DNA from: an uncultured Prochlorococcus sp.
GTDB taxonomy: Bacteria; Cyanobacteriota; Cyanobacteriia; PCC-6307; Cyanobiaceae
DNA: 64,000 nt
Assembly: GCA_902590355.1 (NCBI GenBank)
Contig: CACIWI010000002.1
Coordinates: 1-64,000 of the forward strand
Reading direction: 5' to 3'
Made by a program: the position numbers and the translations under genes. This document shows, piece by piece, positions 1 to 9,510 of this stretch (its first letter is position 1; each line of letters begins with the position of its first letter). The notes under the pieces are model-generated. The model searched no databases, had not been told where the DNA came from, and worked only from the letters and a program-made list of their open reading frames with translations.

Positions 1-1050
1 CTTGTGTGAAAAAAGTATTTCAATAATTTGCCTGTAAGATTCTCCCTTATTGTTTTTAAGATTTAAGATTGGTTCATAAATAAGATCTTCTTTTTTTATA
101 GACAAATTATTTACTTTTAAAAATCCATATAAAAAATCATGCTTTTCATCTGGATTTGACTCAATATCAAATATATAAAATCCCGAACATATTTTTTCTA
201 ATAGATCTTCCCTATTATTTTTATTAGAAATGAAATATGGTTCTCCAGAGATATATGCTTGTGCTTGCTTTATAAATATGGATGCTTTCTCGTACTTCTG
301 ATCTTTGAATTTAGATAATTTCTCTCCAAGTTGTTTTTCGCTGTACGAAGCTAATGTTTGGGTATTAGTTATTCCATTTGCTTTGAGTAACGAGGCCGTT
401 TTGGCCCCTATTCCATCTATATCTGTTAGATATCCATTTTCTTTTGCTTCTTTGTCACAAAATTTTTGCCAGGAACAAATAGTACATTTTTTTCTATCTT
501 GAGTTATTTCTGGTATAGATCCCTCCAAGCATTCATTCAAATTTAATAAAACATTTAAAACTTTTTTTCTTAATTTTTTATTAAAATAAATTTCTTCAAC
601 TTTAACTTTTTTATAAAAAGTTGAAATTACTAATCCTTTCTCAATTTTAGATTCTTGAAAAGATTCCAACAGCATAGAACAAAAAGCTAAGTCAAATAAA
701 TGTTCTTTAGTTGTTTTGTGACCTAACTTATAAACAGCAGGTAAATATTTATATTGTCCCCATTTACTTTTACCTTTAGTTTTTAAAAGTAATTGTGGAA
801 ATATCTCTGCGTTTATATTTTGGAAAAGATTTCCTTTGATTTTTAATCCAATTACCCCTTGATAACCATTTTCACAGGCTTTTAATCCTGTATATATTTC
901 ACCATTACAAAATTCAGAGAAAATTTGAAACTGATTAATTTTATCTATAGCTTTATGGGGAGACCAAACTCTATAAGATTTTTTACCCTTAAAATCGAGC
1001 CATGCTTTTCTTTTGCATCTTGTAAAACTTTTTAAATGAAGAGAATTCAA
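1..1050 (-). CDS. RecB-like nuclease, TM0106 family (partial, C-terminus beyond window)
   Basis: The reverse-strand frame stays open from a TTG at 1050-1048 to the window edge, giving 350 residues. An N-terminal Cys (FTRCKRKAWLDF) and a later cluster CTICSWQKFC match the split four-cysteine iron-sulfur pattern of RecB/Cas4/AddB-type nucleases. A helix-hairpin-helix segment (DIDGIGAKTASLL) follows, and then the start of a DEDD/RNase-H-like exonuclease domain (YIFDIESNPDEKHDFLYGF). This order is that of the TM0106-type putative nucleases, whose substrate is unknown. TTG is inferred as the start because no ATG precedes the conserved N-terminus. It is divergent from pgm across about 80 bp. Confidence 0.75.
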   Translation of the reverse strand, partial: MNSLHLKSFTRCKRKAWLDFKGKKSYRVWSPHKAIDKINQFQIFSEFCNGEIYTGLKACENGYQGVIGLKIKGNLFQNINAEIFPQLLLKTKGKSKWGQYKYLPAVYKLGHKTTKEHLFDLAFCSMLLESFQESKIEKGLVISTFYKKVKVEEIYFNKKLRKKVLNVLLNLNECLEGSIPEITQDRKKCTICSWQKFCDKEAKENGYLTDIDGIGAKTASLLKANGITNTQTLASYSEKQLGEKLSKFKDQKYEKASIFIKQAQAYISGEPYFISNKNNREDLLEKICSGFYIFDIESNPDEKHDFLYGFLKVNNLSIKKEDLIYEPILNLKNNKGESYRQIIEILFSHK

Positions 1051-1130
1051 ATTATTTTTTAAAGGCGGTTTTAAAATTTACTTATATAAATTAGTATAGA
1101 TACTTAAAAGAAATCAAGGAAATTTGAAAT

Positions 1131-2585
1131 TTGACTGCTGATAAATTAGATAAGATAAAATTTGGAACTGATGGTTGGAGAGGAATTATTGGTTTTGACT
1201 TTAACCTGTTCAATCTTTCAAGAGTTGTTGTCGCTGCAAGTCAGGAGTTACATTATCAATACTTTAAAGAAGTTAATTCAAAGAAAATTATTATTGGATA
1301 TGACCGTAGATTTATGGCTTGTGAATTTGCCAAGCAAATAGTGCCTTTTGTAAGAGGATGTGGTTTTGAACCGATCTTATCTGATAGCTTTGTTACAACA
1401 CCCTCTTGTAGTTTCTATGCCAAAGAAGTCGGTTGTCTTGGAGCGTTAGTAATTACAGCAAGTCATAATCCATATAATTGGCTTGGTTTGAAAATAAAGA
1501 GCTTTAATGGATGTTCTGTTGACGAATCTTTTACAAGTGAAGTTGAAAAAAGATTAATGCTTGGAAATTCAATTGAAAAAATAGATGGTATTAATGAATT
1601 GGTAGATATAAAGAAATTTCATTTAGATAAAATTAAATCCCTTTTTGATATTGACTATATTTCCAAGAGATTAAAAAAAATGAAATTGAGAATTTTTGTA
1701 GATTCTATGCATGGTTCAGCTGCAAATTGTATGACTGAGATTTTTGCTTCTAATGATTTAGAAGTTATATCTGAAATCAGGAAAGATGCCGATCCTTTTT
1801 TTGGAGGAAAACCTCCTGAACCTCTTTTGAATTATGCAAATGATCTAAAACAAACACTAATTAAAAATTCAACAAATGAAGTGAAAACTTTAGGAATTAT
1901 ATTTGATGGTGATGGTGATAGAATTGCGGCAATTGATGAAAAAGGAAGATACTCTAGTACTCAAGATTTACTCCCATACTTTATTAGCTATTTGGGCGAA
2001 ATTAAAAATAATTCTTATCCAGTTTTAAAGACTGTTAGTGGTTCAGATATTATTAAAAATATATCAGTGAGTCAAAATAGAGATGTTTTTGAACTTCCAG
2101 TTGGCTTTAAATATATTGCTGAAAAAATGATTAAAGAAAAAATATTTATTGGAGGAGAGGAATCTGGTGGAGTTGGTTTTGGTGAATTTATGCCTGAAAG
2201 AGATGCTCTATATGCAGCGATGGTTTTATTAAATGGAATTGCTGAAAAATCTCAATATTTATACGAAACCTTAGATAAAATTCAAGAAGATTTTGGGCCA
2301 AGTTTTTATAAAAGAATTGATATTAAATTTCCAAATCAGTCAGAAAAAAATAACGTAAAAGATTTTATCTTAGATAATATTCCTGAGAATATTAATAATC
2401 ACAAGTTAAAAAGTATCTCAAAGATCGATGGAATAAAGTTGAGAATTGATAAAAATTTTTGGCTTCTTTTTAGGTTTTCAGGAACGGAACCTCTTTTAAG
2501 ATTATATTGTGAAGCACCAAAAGAACCTTATCTAATTGAGGTATTAGAGTGGGGTCAAGAATTTATAAATTTGGCAGAAAAATAA
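1131..2585 (+). CDS. pgm: Phosphoglucomutase/phosphomannomutase
   Basis: An alpha-D-phosphohexomutase of 484 residues that interconverts hexose 1- and 6-phosphates, feeding glycogen and sugar-nucleotide synthesis in the cytoplasm. Visible motifs are KFGTDGWRG at the N-terminus, the phosphoserine loop TASHNP (residues 109-114, Ser111), the metal loop DGDGDR (259-264), the sugar-binding loop GGEESGG (341-347) and the phosphate-binding RFSGTEP near the C-terminus. All four family elements are present. The start is TTG, preceded by AAGGAAATT as a ribosome site. Whether glucose or mannose phosphate is preferred cannot be decided from sequence. rdgB follows 2 bases later, so the two are probably co-transcribed. 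Confidence 0.9.
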   Translation: MTADKLDKIKFGTDGWRGIIGFDFNLFNLSRVVVAASQELHYQYFKEVNSKKIIIGYDRRFMACEFAKQIVPFVRGCGFEPILSDSFVTTPSCSFYAKEVGCLGALVITASHNPYNWLGLKIKSFNGCSVDESFTSEVEKRLMLGNSIEKIDGINELVDIKKFHLDKIKSLFDIDYISKRLKKMKLRIFVDSMHGSAANCMTEIFASNDLEVISEIRKDADPFFGGKPPEPLLNYANDLKQTLIKNSTNEVKTLGIIFDGDGDRIAAIDEKGRYSSTQDLLPYFISYLGEIKNNSYPVLKTVSGSDIIKNISVSQNRDVFELPVGFKYIAEKMIKEKIFIGGEESGGVGFGEFMPERDALYAAMVLLNGIAEKSQYLYETLDKIQEDFGPSFYKRIDIKFPNQSEKNNVKDFILDNIPENINNHKLKSISKIDGIKLRIDKNFWLLFRFSGTEPLLRLYCEAPKEPYLIEVLEWGQEFINLAEK

Positions 2586-2587
2586 GG

Positions 2588-3163
2588 ATGAAAAATTTAT
2601 TTTTAGCGAGTAAGAATAAAGGTAAAATTGAAGAATATAAGAAATTGCTGGCTGGAGTTAATTGTAAATTGTTACTCCAGCCAGAATCATTAGAAGTTGA
2701 AGAGGATGGACTGACATTTAGAGATAATGCAATTAAAAAAGCGAGTGAAGTTTCGAGAAAAACGAATAATTTTTCAATAGCAGATGATTCAGGAATTTGT
2801 ATTGAAGCACTAGGTGGTAAGCCTGGCATTTACTCATCTAGATATGCAGAAAATGATCAGAAGAGAATTGAACGAGTTTTAAGAGAACTTGATGGAGTTC
2901 AAAATAGAAGAGCTTTCTTTATTGCTAATATTTGTGTTTGTTCCCCAAATGGTGAAGTGATTATTGAATCTGAGGCCAAATGTCATGGCAATATTATTTT
3001 AAACCCCAGAGGAAAAAGTGGTTTTGGGTATGACCCAATTTTTGAGGAGAGTTCTACCAGATTAACTTTTGCAGAAATGAATAATGATATTAAAGACTCT
3101 TGTAGTCATAGAGGCAAAGCATTAAAAAGAATTATTCCAGATTTAATTGAAATTTTTTCTTAA
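2588..3163 (+). CDS. rdgB: XTP/dITP pyrophosphatase (RdgB/HAM1 family)
   Basis: A house-cleaning nucleotide pyrophosphatase of 191 residues that removes dITP and XTP from the nucleotide pool. The N-terminal FLASKNKGK is the family's substrate-binding signature, followed by FSIADDSGICIEALGG and the C-terminal SHRGKAL. I chose the ATG at 2588, two bases after the pgm stop, with AATAAGG just upstream. A longer frame from 2549 would overlap pgm and add a non-conserved leader. It converges on the carotenoid oxygenase gene with a 2-base gap. Confidence 0.9.
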   Translation: MKNLFLASKNKGKIEEYKKLLAGVNCKLLLQPESLEVEEDGLTFRDNAIKKASEVSRKTNNFSIADDSGICIEALGGKPGIYSSRYAENDQKRIERVLRELDGVQNRRAFFIANICVCSPNGEVIIESEAKCHGNIILNPRGKSGFGYDPIFEESSTRLTFAEMNNDIKDSCSHRGKALKRIIPDLIEIFS

Positions 3164-3165
3164 AT

Positions 3166-4689
3166 TCAATTAACCCAAGATCCATGAAGGCCATGAGGAA
3201 TTGAAATGGGTAATTCATAAACAGCTAATTCTTTTAAATCTTTTGCGTCTAGTATCACTAAATCGCTTCCTCTTCTTTCTCCGTTCCATAGAAGTATAAA
3301 TAAAAATCCATCATCTTCTTTTGAAGAGTTTTCTGATGGAACCATAATTGGTTCACTAACAAATCCACTTGGACCCGCTGACCAAAAAATCTCTTCCTTA
3401 GAAGTTAAATTTATTTTTTTTATTGCTTGAAGTGGAGCGTTCCCTAGTTTTCGAGATGTGGTTGCCATCCAACTAAAAGTTGCTTTTAATCCTAAGTTTT
3501 TAGGATTAACAACAGCAAATTCACAACATTGTTCACTGAAAGTTTTAAGTTCACAAGTTTTTGTCTTTAGATCGATAATTGATCTTTTCAGTTTTCCTTC
3601 TGGATATTTATCAAAGTCAATATCCCTAAAATTCTCGTCTGGACCCACTGATGGGAAATCATCATAAAAAATACTATCTAATACGATTTTGGAATCTTTT
3701 TCAAATGCGTTTACATGATGAAAAACGAATCCTTCTGGAGCATCTATTGTTAAGGGAGGCTGTCCTCTAAATAATCCACTTTCTCTGGGGATGATAAAAA
3801 ACTTTGCCTTTTTATTTGGGTTTGACTTTAGACATTGGGCTGCTCCTCTTTGACCCATTACAAATGGAAGAGGATTGAAATCAATAGCATTCTGCAAAAA
3901 TATTGCCCAATTAGTTGTAATTGCGAAATCGTGAAGGAATGCAAAGCCATTAAAGGTATCTTTTCTGTCAAAAATGAGCTCTCCAGAATTTGTACCAGCA
4001 TTATCAAATTCCATTAATCTAATGGTACTTTTTGGCCCGGTTTGTACTCCAAAAGTGACTAAAAGTTCTGAAGATGCATTTGAGTTTAGGTCTGTCTTGG
4101 GATGAGCACTGAATGCTTCGTTAGGCTTGAGTACTCCTTTTAATGTTGATAAACCAATAGTTTCAAGACTATCAGGATCCATTGCATGTGGACCTGCTGC
4201 TTCCCATAATGCGAGAATTTCATCTCCTAATTTAATGACATGTGTATTAGCTATATTCTTGAATTTTAGATCTAATGCATTATTTAAAATTCCTCCATTT
4301 TTTTGTGTTCCGAAAACACCTCTATAAATAAATTTATCTATTTTTTCTTCTTCCAAATAGCCTTTAGTTTTAACAAATCTATTTGTTAAGAATGGCTGAC
4401 CATTTTCGAATTTTATGGATGTTATCATCCCATCACCATCAAATGGATGATGAACCCATTGTCCACCTCTCTCTAATATTCCTGGTCCATTTCTTAATAA
4501 TGTTCCATTTAAGTTATTAATATTATTACCTCTGCTAATTTTTAGAGGCTCTTTAGTTAGCTCCTTTTCTACATTTTGATAAGCACTTGACCAATCTTCT
4601 TTTTGAAAAATATTAAGTGTATCAATTTTTTTATCTTGTAAATTAGTCACAACAAAATAATCATTTATTCTATCTTCGCCAAAAATCAA
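3166..4689 (-). CDS. Carotenoid cleavage oxygenase family protein
   Basis: A non-haem iron oxygenase of the carotenoid/apocarotenoid cleavage (RPE65-like) family, 507 residues. The four iron-binding histidines of the beta-propeller are recognisable in their motifs: FSAHPKTD (H196), FLHDFAIT (H253), FHHVNAFE (H324/H325) and HGLHGSW (H502). HHPFDGDGM near residue 80 is also typical. Members cleave carotenoid or apocarotenoid double bonds; the actual substrate (apocarotenal or otherwise) cannot be read from sequence. The assigned start is TTG; a GTG about 13 codons later is an alternative. hisB lies immediately upstream on the same strand. Confidence 0.88.
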   Translation of the reverse strand: MIFGEDRINDYFVVTNLQDKKIDTLNIFQKEDWSSAYQNVEKELTKEPLKISRGNNINNLNGTLLRNGPGILERGGQWVHHPFDGDGMITSIKFENGQPFLTNRFVKTKGYLEEEKIDKFIYRGVFGTQKNGGILNNALDLKFKNIANTHVIKLGDEILALWEAAGPHAMDPDSLETIGLSTLKGVLKPNEAFSAHPKTDLNSNASSELLVTFGVQTGPKSTIRLMEFDNAGTNSGELIFDRKDTFNGFAFLHDFAITTNWAIFLQNAIDFNPLPFVMGQRGAAQCLKSNPNKKAKFFIIPRESGLFRGQPPLTIDAPEGFVFHHVNAFEKDSKIVLDSIFYDDFPSVGPDENFRDIDFDKYPEGKLKRSIIDLKTKTCELKTFSEQCCEFAVVNPKNLGLKATFSWMATTSRKLGNAPLQAIKKINLTSKEEIFWSAGPSGFVSEPIMVPSENSSKEDDGFLFILLWNGERRGSDLVILDAKDLKELAVYELPISIPHGLHGSWVN

Positions 4690-4722
4690 CTGAAATGTGG
4701 CTGATTCGAAAAAATTCCTATT

Positions 4723-5328
4723 TTATTGTTTTTCTAACATTCCTTTACTGCTTGGAATTGAATCAGATCTTCTTGGATCTAGCTCGGTAGCCATTCTCAT
4801 TGCTCTTGAAAAAGCTTTAAAGCACGCCTCAACTATGTGATGTGAATTACTGCCTCGTATTTGATTAATATGCAGAGTAATACCGCTATTATTTACAAAG
4901 GCAATAAAAAACTCTCTTACTAGTTCAGTATCATAATTTCCTATTCTAGGCGCTTTTAATTGAAGATCATAAGATAGATGCGGTCTGCCAGAGCAGTCTA
5001 AAGTGACTTGAACTAATGCTTCATCTAATGGGGCAAAGAAATGTCCAAATCTGCTTATCCCTTTTCTTTCTCCCAAGGCTTTTGAAAATGCTTTGCCTAA
5101 TGCGATTCCTACATCTTCATTTGTATGATGATCATCAATATGGGTATCTCCAATTGCTTTTATTTTTAAATCGAACAAACCATGACTGGATATTTGATGA
5201 AGCATATGATCTAAGAATGGTATCCCGGTATCAATCTCAGAATTTCCATTTCCATCTAAGTTTATAAATACAGAAATATCTGTTTCATTCGTTTTTCTTT
5301 TTATTTCAGATTGCCTTAGAGATGACAT
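4723..5328 (-). CDS. hisB: Imidazoleglycerol-phosphate dehydratase
   Basis: The sixth step of histidine synthesis, converting imidazole glycerol phosphate to imidazole acetol phosphate. The 201-residue length is that of the monofunctional enzyme, without the fused phosphatase seen in enterobacteria. The Mn-binding repeats are visible: [12 protein letters not shown] in the first half and [14 protein letters not shown] in the second, with the N-terminal [16 protein letters not shown] signature. It lies between fabI and the carotenoid oxygenase on the same strand. The gene order is not a his operon; his genes are scattered in these genomes. Confidence 0.95.
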   Translation of the reverse strand: MSSLRQSEIKRKTNETDISVFINLDGNGNSEIDTGIPFLDHMLHQISSHGLFDLKIKAIGDTHIDDHHTNEDVGIALGKAFSKALGERKGISRFGHFFAPLDEALVQVTLDCSGRPHLSYDLQLKAPRIGNYDTELVREFFIAFVNNSGITLHINQIRGSNSHHIVEACFKAFSRAMRMATELDPRRSDSIPSSKGMLEKQ

Positions 5329-5348
5329 TTTTATGCAAAAAACTTAGT

Positions 5349-6131
5349 TTACATTCCATTAATGCAGTAACCCGCATCAACATAAATTGTTTGGCCTGAA
5401 ATTCCGCTAGAGAGATCACTTAATAAAAAAGCAGCTGTATTACCTACTTCTGTTTGAGTGACTGTTCTGCGTAAAGGAGCCTTTTCTTCAACATTGTGAA
5501 TCATATCTAAAATGCCACCTATAGCAGAACTCGCAAGTGTTCTTATAGGCCCAGCACTTATTGCGTTAACTCTGACTTGTTTTTCGGGACCAAGTTCTGC
5601 AGAAAGATACCTTACTGAAGCTTCTAAAGCTGCTTTAGCAACTCCCATCACGTTATAGTTAGGAATCGCCCTTTCTGAACCTAAATAAGTTAATGAGACA
5701 ACTCCAGCACCATCACTAAAAAGTGGTTTTGCTGCTTTACATAAAGGTGCTAACGAATACGCACTTATATTAAGAGCCCTATCAAAACCCTCTGAAGTGG
5801 TAGCACTATAATCTCCAATCAATTCATCGCGTCCTGCAAATGCTAGGCAGTGAACTAATCCGTCAATTTGCCCCCAATTGTCTTTTATATTTTTAAAGAT
5901 TTCTTCAATTTGAGCTGGATTTTGAACATCAAGAGGCAAAAATAACGATGGGTTTAAAGGTTCTGTTAGTTCTCTAACTTTAGACTCGAATCTTCCCTTA
6001 TCATCAGGCAAATATGTGATTCCAAGTTCTGCGCCAGCCTTTGAAAGTTGTTGAGCGATACCCCATGCTATTGAACGATTGTTGGCAATTCCCGTAACAA
6101 GAATTTTTTTGCCAGTTAGATTTAGAAGCAT
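5349..6131 (-). CDS. fabI: Enoyl-[acyl-carrier-protein] reductase (NADH)
   Basis: A short-chain dehydrogenase-fold enzyme that completes each fatty-acid elongation cycle by reducing enoyl-ACP. The FabI-type nucleotide-binding segment GIANNRSIAWGIA is near residue 15. The catalytic Tyr-X6-Lys pattern appears in YNVMGVAKAALE, the FabI spacing rather than the YxxxK of other family members. The 260-residue length is normal. It is co-directional with hisB, 20 bases apart, and divergent from the redoxin gene at 6237. Confidence 0.95.
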   Translation of the reverse strand: MLLNLTGKKILVTGIANNRSIAWGIAQQLSKAGAELGITYLPDDKGRFESKVRELTEPLNPSLFLPLDVQNPAQIEEIFKNIKDNWGQIDGLVHCLAFAGRDELIGDYSATTSEGFDRALNISAYSLAPLCKAAKPLFSDGAGVVSLTYLGSERAIPNYNVMGVAKAALEASVRYLSAELGPEKQVRVNAISAGPIRTLASSAIGGILDMIHNVEEKAPLRRTVTQTEVGNTAAFLLSDLSSGISGQTIYVDAGYCINGM

Positions 6132-6236
6132 TTTATTTATTATTTCTATTATTCTCCTATATAAAAGTACCTATCTTTACGGATTACTGCAAAATATACA
6201 ATAATTTTCAAATATCAAAGAATTTTTAACTTAGAC

Positions 6237-6830
6237 ATGGTAAGAACAAATTCTATGGTTTTGGAATTAGGTTTTCAATTACCGAATTTCGAAATGTTAA
6301 ATGCTAATTCATCAAAAAATGAATATTTTAATTCTCATAATCTAGATAATCGGCATTTACTTTTAATGTTTATTTGTGCCCATTGCCCATTTGTTAAATA
6401 TATTGAGAAGCAAATTTACACCTTAAGTAAAGAAATTGAAAATACAGTTCAAACAGTTGCAATTTCCAGTAATGATATTGTCACTCATCCTTCAGATTCT
6501 CCTAAAAATTTGAGATTACAAGCACAAACACAGGGATGGAGTTTTCCTTATCTATATGATGAAAATCAAAATTTTGCTAAGAAATTAAAAGCGGCTTGCA
6601 CCCCAGATTTTTATCTTTTTTCAAATCAAGGAGATGGTGATTTTTTATTGTATTATCATGGCCAATTAGACGATAGTAGACCAGGTAATAATATCTCTCT
6701 ATCTGGAAAAAATTTGCGTTCTGCCGTAAAAGATTTGAATCAAGATAAATCTTATCCTTCAAATCAGATACCTTCTTTAGGTTGCAATATTAAATGGACT
6801 CCTGGCAAAGAACCAAGTTGGTTTAAATGA
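6237..6830 (+). CDS. Thioredoxin-fold redoxin (AhpC/TSA-like)
   Basis: A thioredoxin-fold protein of 197 residues. The segment FICAHCPFVKYIEKQI carries a CxxC-like pair (C-A-H-C), and the C-terminal part has PDFYLFSNQGD and YHGQLDDSRPGN, characteristic of the thioredoxin-family proteins annotated as redoxin or alkyl-hydroperoxide-reductase-like. The CAHC pair suggests a redox-active disulfide. The physiological electron donor and substrate are unknown. It has no signal peptide and is likely cytoplasmic. The gene stands alone between divergent fabI and the DegT aminotransferase gene. Confidence 0.7.
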   Translation: MVRTNSMVLELGFQLPNFEMLNANSSKNEYFNSHNLDNRHLLLMFICAHCPFVKYIEKQIYTLSKEIENTVQTVAISSNDIVTHPSDSPKNLRLQAQTQGWSFPYLYDENQNFAKKLKAACTPDFYLFSNQGDGDFLLYYHGQLDDSRPGNNISLSGKNLRSAVKDLNQDKSYPSNQIPSLGCNIKWTPGKEPSWFK

Positions 6831-6883
6831 ATTAAAAATTTTTTTTACCCATAGAAATATGGTTTAGGGTTAATATATTTACT

Positions 6884-8089
6884 ATGCAGATACCTCCATT
6901 TACTTTAGATAGGCAGTTCCAAGAAATAGGCTCTGAAATTAAGAGTGAGGTTTCTAGAGTTTTAAAAGGGGGCCAGTATATTGGAGGACAAGAAATTGCC
7001 AAATTTGAGGAGAGTTTTTCAAATCTGATTGGTGTTGAAAATACTATTGGATGTAATAGTGGAACTGATGCTCTAGTATTAGCTTTGCGCGCATTAGATA
7101 TTGGTGTGGGTGATGAAGTTATTACCTCATCTTTTAGCTTTTTTGCAACTGCAGAAGCTATTAGTGCTGTTGGTGCTAATCCTGTTTTGGTAGATATAGA
7201 TCCAGAAACTTATCTTATTAATACTGAACTAATAGAACAAGAAATAAATTCTAATACCAAGGCAATTATGCCAGTTCATCTATTTGGTAATGCAGTGAAT
7301 ATGAGCTTAATAAAATCTTTGGCCAAGAAATATGACTTAAAAGTAATCGAAGATTGTGCTCAGGCAACATGCACAATGTGGGAGACTTCCAAAGTTGGTA
7401 GTATCGGTGATATAGGTTGTTTTAGCTTTTTCCCTACTAAAAATTTAGGAGCTGCTGGAGATGGTGGAGCAGTCACAACTTCAGATCAAAAAATTGCCAA
7501 AAAAATTAGAGAACTAGCTGTTCATGGTAGCCCAAAAAGATATCACCATACTCAAATTGGATATAACAGCAGACTTGATACCATTCAAGCCGCCATATTA
7601 AATATCAAAATTAAATATATTTCCAAGTGGATTAATAATCGTCAAAAAATCGCTAATAATTATCTTAATTTATTAGAAAATAATCCATTTATTAGTTTTC
7701 CAAAAATTAGCTCCGATTCAATTGCCCATTCTTGGAATCAATTTGTCATCAAATTAAGAAACGATAAATATTCTTTAAATGAAAATTTTTCAACTTTATT
7801 TGATACTGATTGCAAAAAATACTATTCCTTAAGGAATTTGGTAAAACAACAACTTTTTGAAAAAGGTATCAATTCAATTATTTATTATCCAATTCCAATA
7901 CACGCACAAATAGCTTATAAAAATAAAAATTTTTCTAGAATAAAACTCATAAATACAGAGAAAATTTGTACAGAAGTTCTTAGTCTTCCAATGTTTCCTG
8001 AAATTTCTTATGAAGAGCAAATTTATGCAGCAGAAAATTTAAATAAAGTTTTAAAAAATTGTATAGAGGAAATTCAAATTTCGGCATAA
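6884..8089 (+). CDS. DegT/DnrJ/EryC1/StrS family PLP aminotransferase
   Basis: A sugar aminotransferase-fold protein of 401 residues. The pyridoxal-phosphate lysine is in FSFFPTKNLGAAGDGGA (K186), the cofactor-stacking region is VIEDCAQA (about 155-161), and GCNSGTDALVLALRAL near residue 57 is typical. Family members transfer an amino group to keto-sugar nucleotides for surface polysaccharide, and some were named pleiotropic regulators. The substrate here cannot be assigned because no sugar-nucleotide genes are adjacent. Its 3' end overlaps the convergent photolyase gene by 16 bases. Confidence 0.85.
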   Translation: MQIPPFTLDRQFQEIGSEIKSEVSRVLKGGQYIGGQEIAKFEESFSNLIGVENTIGCNSGTDALVLALRALDIGVGDEVITSSFSFFATAEAISAVGANPVLVDIDPETYLINTELIEQEINSNTKAIMPVHLFGNAVNMSLIKSLAKKYDLKVIEDCAQATCTMWETSKVGSIGDIGCFSFFPTKNLGAAGDGGAVTTSDQKIAKKIRELAVHGSPKRYHHTQIGYNSRLDTIQAAILNIKIKYISKWINNRQKIANNYLNLLENNPFISFPKISSDSIAHSWNQFVIKLRNDKYSLNENFSTLFDTDCKKYYSLRNLVKQQLFEKGINSIIYYPIPIHAQIAYKNKNFSRIKLINTEKICTEVLSLPMFPEISYEEQIYAAENLNKVLKNCIEEIQISA

Positions 8090-9510
8090 AGTGATTTAAA
8101 TAATCTTTGTTGTATGTTGTGATTGACAATAGGGCTTGAATAATTATTTTTTTCTAAATTAGATATCTCCCCATTTAATAGGTCAGAATTTGACACTTTA
8201 GATAATTCAGGAATCCAAAATTTTATATATTCGCAAATTGGATCAAATTTTTTTGCTTGGGTATATGGATTAAAAATCCTAAGTGGTTTTGGATCCATAC
8301 CGCTACTGGCGCTCCACTGCCATCCTCCATTATTTGCAGCTAAGTCTCCATCAACCAAAGTCTCCATAAATTTTTTCTCGCCCATTTGCCAATTGCATAT
8401 TAGGTCTTTTACCAGAAATGAAGCGACTATCATCCTACATCTGTTATGCATCCAGCCAGTACTATTTAGTTGACGCATTGCAGCATCAACTATAGGTACT
8501 CCGGTCTCTCCGTTGCTCCAATGCTGAAACCATTCATTATTGTTTTGCCATGGAAAGTGATCCCATTTTTTTCTATATGGACCTTTCTCTAGCTCTGGGA
8601 AATGGAATAAGCAATGTTGATAAAATTCACGCCAAACAAGTTCTTTTTGCCAAGTTTCAATTGATAGATAATTTCCTTGATTTGCAAAATCTGTATTTAA
8701 ATTTAATGTGGCGTTCCAAATTTTTCTAATGCTAATGGTGCCGAATCTGAGAGATGCACTTAGAAAAGATGTCCCATTTTGGGAAGGAAAATCTCGTGCA
8801 GAATCATAAGAATATATTTTTTTTTCGTTAATGAAGTTTTCTAATAATGTTTCTGCAGCATTCTCTCCAGGTCTACATGGACAAATATTCGAACCAGAAA
8901 ATTTGGTATTTTTGATAAATTTCTCAAGAACCGAATCAGATGAATTTATTGTCTTATTTTCTTTGAGTTTATTATTTATATCTTTAAACTGGAAAACAAC
9001 TTTATCTTGGTCATATGGACCTAATGAATTCATTTTTGATTTAAGATTTTTATAAAAAGGCCCATAAACTGAATAAGGTTTATTATTTCCGGAAAATATT
9101 TTTAAAGGTTTTATTAATAATTTATCCCAAGTTTCAATAACTTGAATATTTTGTTCTTCTAAATTTTTTTTTATTTTTAAATCGCGATTAATCTCATAAG
9201 GTTCAATTTCTCTATTCCAAAAAACAAATTTAGCATCTATTTTCTTTGCTAATTGAGGAATTATTAATACCGGATCTCCTTCTTTTATAACGAGTCTACT
9301 TCCCATTCTTTTCCAATTATTTCCTAATTCTCGAAGCGAACTTCCTAGAAACCAAGCTCTTGATCTTGCATTGAAATCGTGTGGGTAATTGTTATCAAAA
9401 ATGTAAGTTGAAGTAATAGCATTTGATAATGAAAATGCTTTGATTAAAGCTTGATTGTCAAATATTCTTAAATCCTTTCTATGCCAAAAAAGTATTCTAG
9501 GATTATTCAT
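8074..9510 (-). CDS. phrB: Deoxyribodipyrimidine photolyase
   Basis: A light-driven DNA repair enzyme of 478 residues. The N-terminal antenna-binding Rossmann domain begins ILFWHRKDLRIFDN. The C-terminal FAD domain carries TGVPIVDAAMRQL, TGWMHNRCRM and GGWQWSASSG, matching class I cyclobutane-dimer photolyases rather than cryptochromes of other subfamilies, although DASH or (6-4) activity cannot be excluded from sequence alone. The start codon overlaps the NUDIX stop as ATGA, so the two are probably translated together. UV repair fits a surface-ocean habitat. Confidence 0.9.
   Translation of the reverse strand: MNNPRILFWHRKDLRIFDNQALIKAFSLSNAITSTYIFDNNYPHDFNARSRAWFLGSSLRELGNNWKRMGSRLVIKEGDPVLIIPQLAKKIDAKFVFWNREIEPYEINRDLKIKKNLEEQNIQVIETWDKLLIKPLKIFSGNNKPYSVYGPFYKNLKSKMNSLGPYDQDKVVFQFKDINNKLKENKTINSSDSVLEKFIKNTKFSGSNICPCRPGENAAETLLENFINEKKIYSYDSARDFPSQNGTSFLSASLRFGTISIRKIWNATLNLNTDFANQGNYLSIETWQKELVWREFYQHCLFHFPELEKGPYRKKWDHFPWQNNNEWFQHWSNGETGVPIVDAAMRQLNSTGWMHNRCRMIVASFLVKDLICNWQMGEKKFMETLVDGDLAANNGGWQWSASSGMDPKPLRIFNPYTQAKKFDPICEYIKFWIPELSKVSNSDLLNGEISNLEKNNYSSPIVNHNIQQRLFKSLYAEI

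Noticed and set aside
305..502. A 65-residue forward frame.
   Set aside because: It is a shadow of the RecB-like nuclease gene on the opposite strand.
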